DNA of 6,094 nucleotides, taken from assembly GCA_002067325.1 (NCBI GenBank), contig MVQY01000024.1:1-6094 (forward strand). The letters are read 5' to 3'. This document shows, in pieces, positions 5,541 through 6,094 of the stretch. The position numbers were made by a program, and so were the translations under genes. Each line of letters starts with the position of its first letter. Position 1 is the stretch's first letter. The notes under the pieces were generated by a model that saw only the letters and a list, made by a program, of their open reading frames with translations, searched no databases and was not told the origin of the DNA. Source of the stretch: Methanobacterium sp. PtaU1.Bin097 (lineage in GTDB: Archaea > Methanobacteriota > Methanobacteria > Methanobacteriales > Methanobacteriaceae).

Positions 5541-5939
5541 ATGGAATTGCCTGAAGATTGGGAGAAAAAAGCATTGATAGTGGTTGGGGCTATTTTCATC
5601 ATCACGGTGGTCTACGCCTTCAATCCTTTCCTGGGTACTCCCACCAACAACACCACCATGGAACAATCACCATCTGAACCTACCATCGTCCCATTCCCTG
5701 AAAATGAAAGGAAAAATGACACCGATAACTCCACTAACCACACCATAACTGAAGAAGATGCTAAAAGGATCGCATCCCAAGCATACCCTGATTATACGGT
5801 GGGGACACCTTCACAGGGAAGTATCAATGTAAACAGTACCACCTATTTTGTTTGGATCGTGCCTTTAACCAAAGATAATACAGCGTCCAAAACCATATAT
5901 ATAGATGCCGACACAGGAAATATAGTAAAGGAATACTAA
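5541..5939 (+). CDS. Membrane-anchored PepSY domain protein
   Basis: A 132-residue protein with three parts. A short charged cytoplasmic start (MELPEDWEKK) leads into a single membrane helix (about residues 11-27). A Pro/Asn/Thr-rich linker follows (31-68), crowded with sequons (N36, N37, N59, N63, N66). Last is a PepSY-like domain (about 69-132) opening ITEEDAKRIASQAYPDY and closing with IYIDADTGNIVKEY, the typical D-A-x-T-G-x-I ending of this family. The leader lacks a prepilin cleavage motif, so it is not a pilin; it is likely an N-terminally anchored protein facing outward. PepSY domains occur in peptidase propeptides and in many small envelope proteins, where peptidase inhibition or regulation is proposed. 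The role here is unknown. GTGATT 4 bases upstream supports the ATG. A separate promoter and a 105-bp gap set it apart from the pilin operon. Confidence 0.85.
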   Translation: MELPEDWEKKALIVVGAIFIITVVYAFNPFLGTPTNNTTMEQSPSEPTIVPFPENERKNDTDNSTNHTITEEDAKRIASQAYPDYTVGTPSQGSINVNSTTYFVWIVPLTKDNTASKTIYIDADTGNIVKEY

Positions 5940-5943
5940 AGGT

Positions 5944-5966
5944 AGAGTCTTTAAAAACTCTTAAAA
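5944..5966 (+). terminator. Weak candidate terminator after the PepSY gene
   Basis: Inverted arms AGAGT (5944-5948) and ACTCT (5957-5961) could form a short hairpin with an 8-base loop, a few bases after the stop codon, followed by TTAAAA. The stem is only five pairs and the T-tract is poor, so this is tentative. Confidence 0.22.
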
Positions 5967-5967
5967 C

Positions 5968-5977
5968 TTTAAATTAA
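5968..5977 (+). promoter_or_regulatory. Candidate TATA box of the gene starting at 6030
   Basis: TTTAAATTAA is TATA-like and sits about 55 bases before the ATG at 6030, which would place transcription start near 5998-6003 and a leader of about 30 bases. Other A/T-rich stretches are nearby, so the exact element is uncertain. Confidence 0.3.
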
Positions 5978-6029
5978 TTTCCAAAAGCTTTTAACTCGTA
6001 ATTTATCCCGTAAACCCAGAGATGATACC

Positions 6030-6094
6030 ATGGATGTACTCGTTGTAACCATAATGCTGGTGCTTTTCATTTTCCTGATGGTGTTTGTTTTCTC
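6030..6094 (+). CDS. Unidentified gene with hydrophobic N-terminus (runs off right edge)
   Basis: An ATG at 6030 opens a frame that stays open to the window end, 21 complete codons. The peptide starts MDVLVVTIMLVLFIFLMVFV and is almost wholly hydrophobic, so it is a membrane anchor or signal sequence. It has no Gly-Gln or Gly-Phe prepilin site in the visible part, unlike the pilin-like genes upstream. GAGATGAT at 6019-6026 lies 3 bases before the ATG and is a good ribosome binding site. The ATG at 6034 meets a stop after four codons and is excluded. The family cannot be named from this fragment. Confidence 0.6.
   Translation, partial: MDVLVVTIMLVLFIFLMVFVF

Noticed and set aside
5541..5939. 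PepSY protein considered as a peptidase or as another pilin
   Set aside because: There is no peptidase catalytic motif such as HExxH, and the leader has no Gly-Gln or Gly-Phe cleavage site before the helix.
5983..5992. Perfect palindrome AAAAGCTTTT
   Set aside because: A 10-base A/T-rich palindrome is expected by chance in this composition, and nothing nearby points to an operator or integration site.

Overview
The window looks like a piece of a methanogenic archaeon, most likely of the order Methanobacteriales (a Methanobacterium-like genome). This is inferred from three things. The genes carry archaeal class III (type IV pilin-like) signal peptides. Starts are preceded by GGTGAT/GGAGAT-type ribosome binding sites, with AT-rich TATA-box promoters and T-tract terminators. 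The predicted exported proteins are rich in N-X-S/T sequons. No rRNA, tRNA, CRISPR array, transposase or integrase was found.

Layout. At the left edge (1-65, minus) is the first part of an unidentified gene. Next comes a minus-strand gene for a small class III pilin (190-594). Its 3' end runs into a degenerate tandem repeat (127-225), and a one-base loss in one repeat unit appears to cut off a repetitive C-terminal tail. A 165-260 bp AT-rich divergent region follows (about 595-831). From it a four-gene plus-strand operon runs rightward: a 295-aa pilin-like protein (832-1719), a 724-aa adhesin-like protein on a pilin-like stalk (1745-3919), a 354-aa pilin-like protein (3942-5006), and a small canonical class III pilin (5016-5435, probable TTG start). 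Gaps are 25, 22 and 9 bp. After a T-tract and a new promoter comes a single-gene unit for a membrane-anchored PepSY protein (5541-5939). The window ends in the hydrophobic start of another gene (6030 onward).

How the genes may work together. Five of the seven or eight genes encode proteins with a short charged leader, a Gly at the presumed prepilin cleavage site and a hydrophobic helix. Two (190-594 and 5016-5435) have the classical Q-x-S-x-E motif. The other three have a G-F variant. A reasonable model is an extracellular filament or surface adhesion complex in which the small Q-type proteins are major or structural pilins and the three larger G-F proteins are minor pilins or tip adhesins. 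The prepilin peptidase (EppA type), assembly ATPase and TadC-like membrane protein are not visible here and would have to be encoded elsewhere. The PepSY protein could act at the same outer membrane face, but its link to the pilins rests on proximity only.
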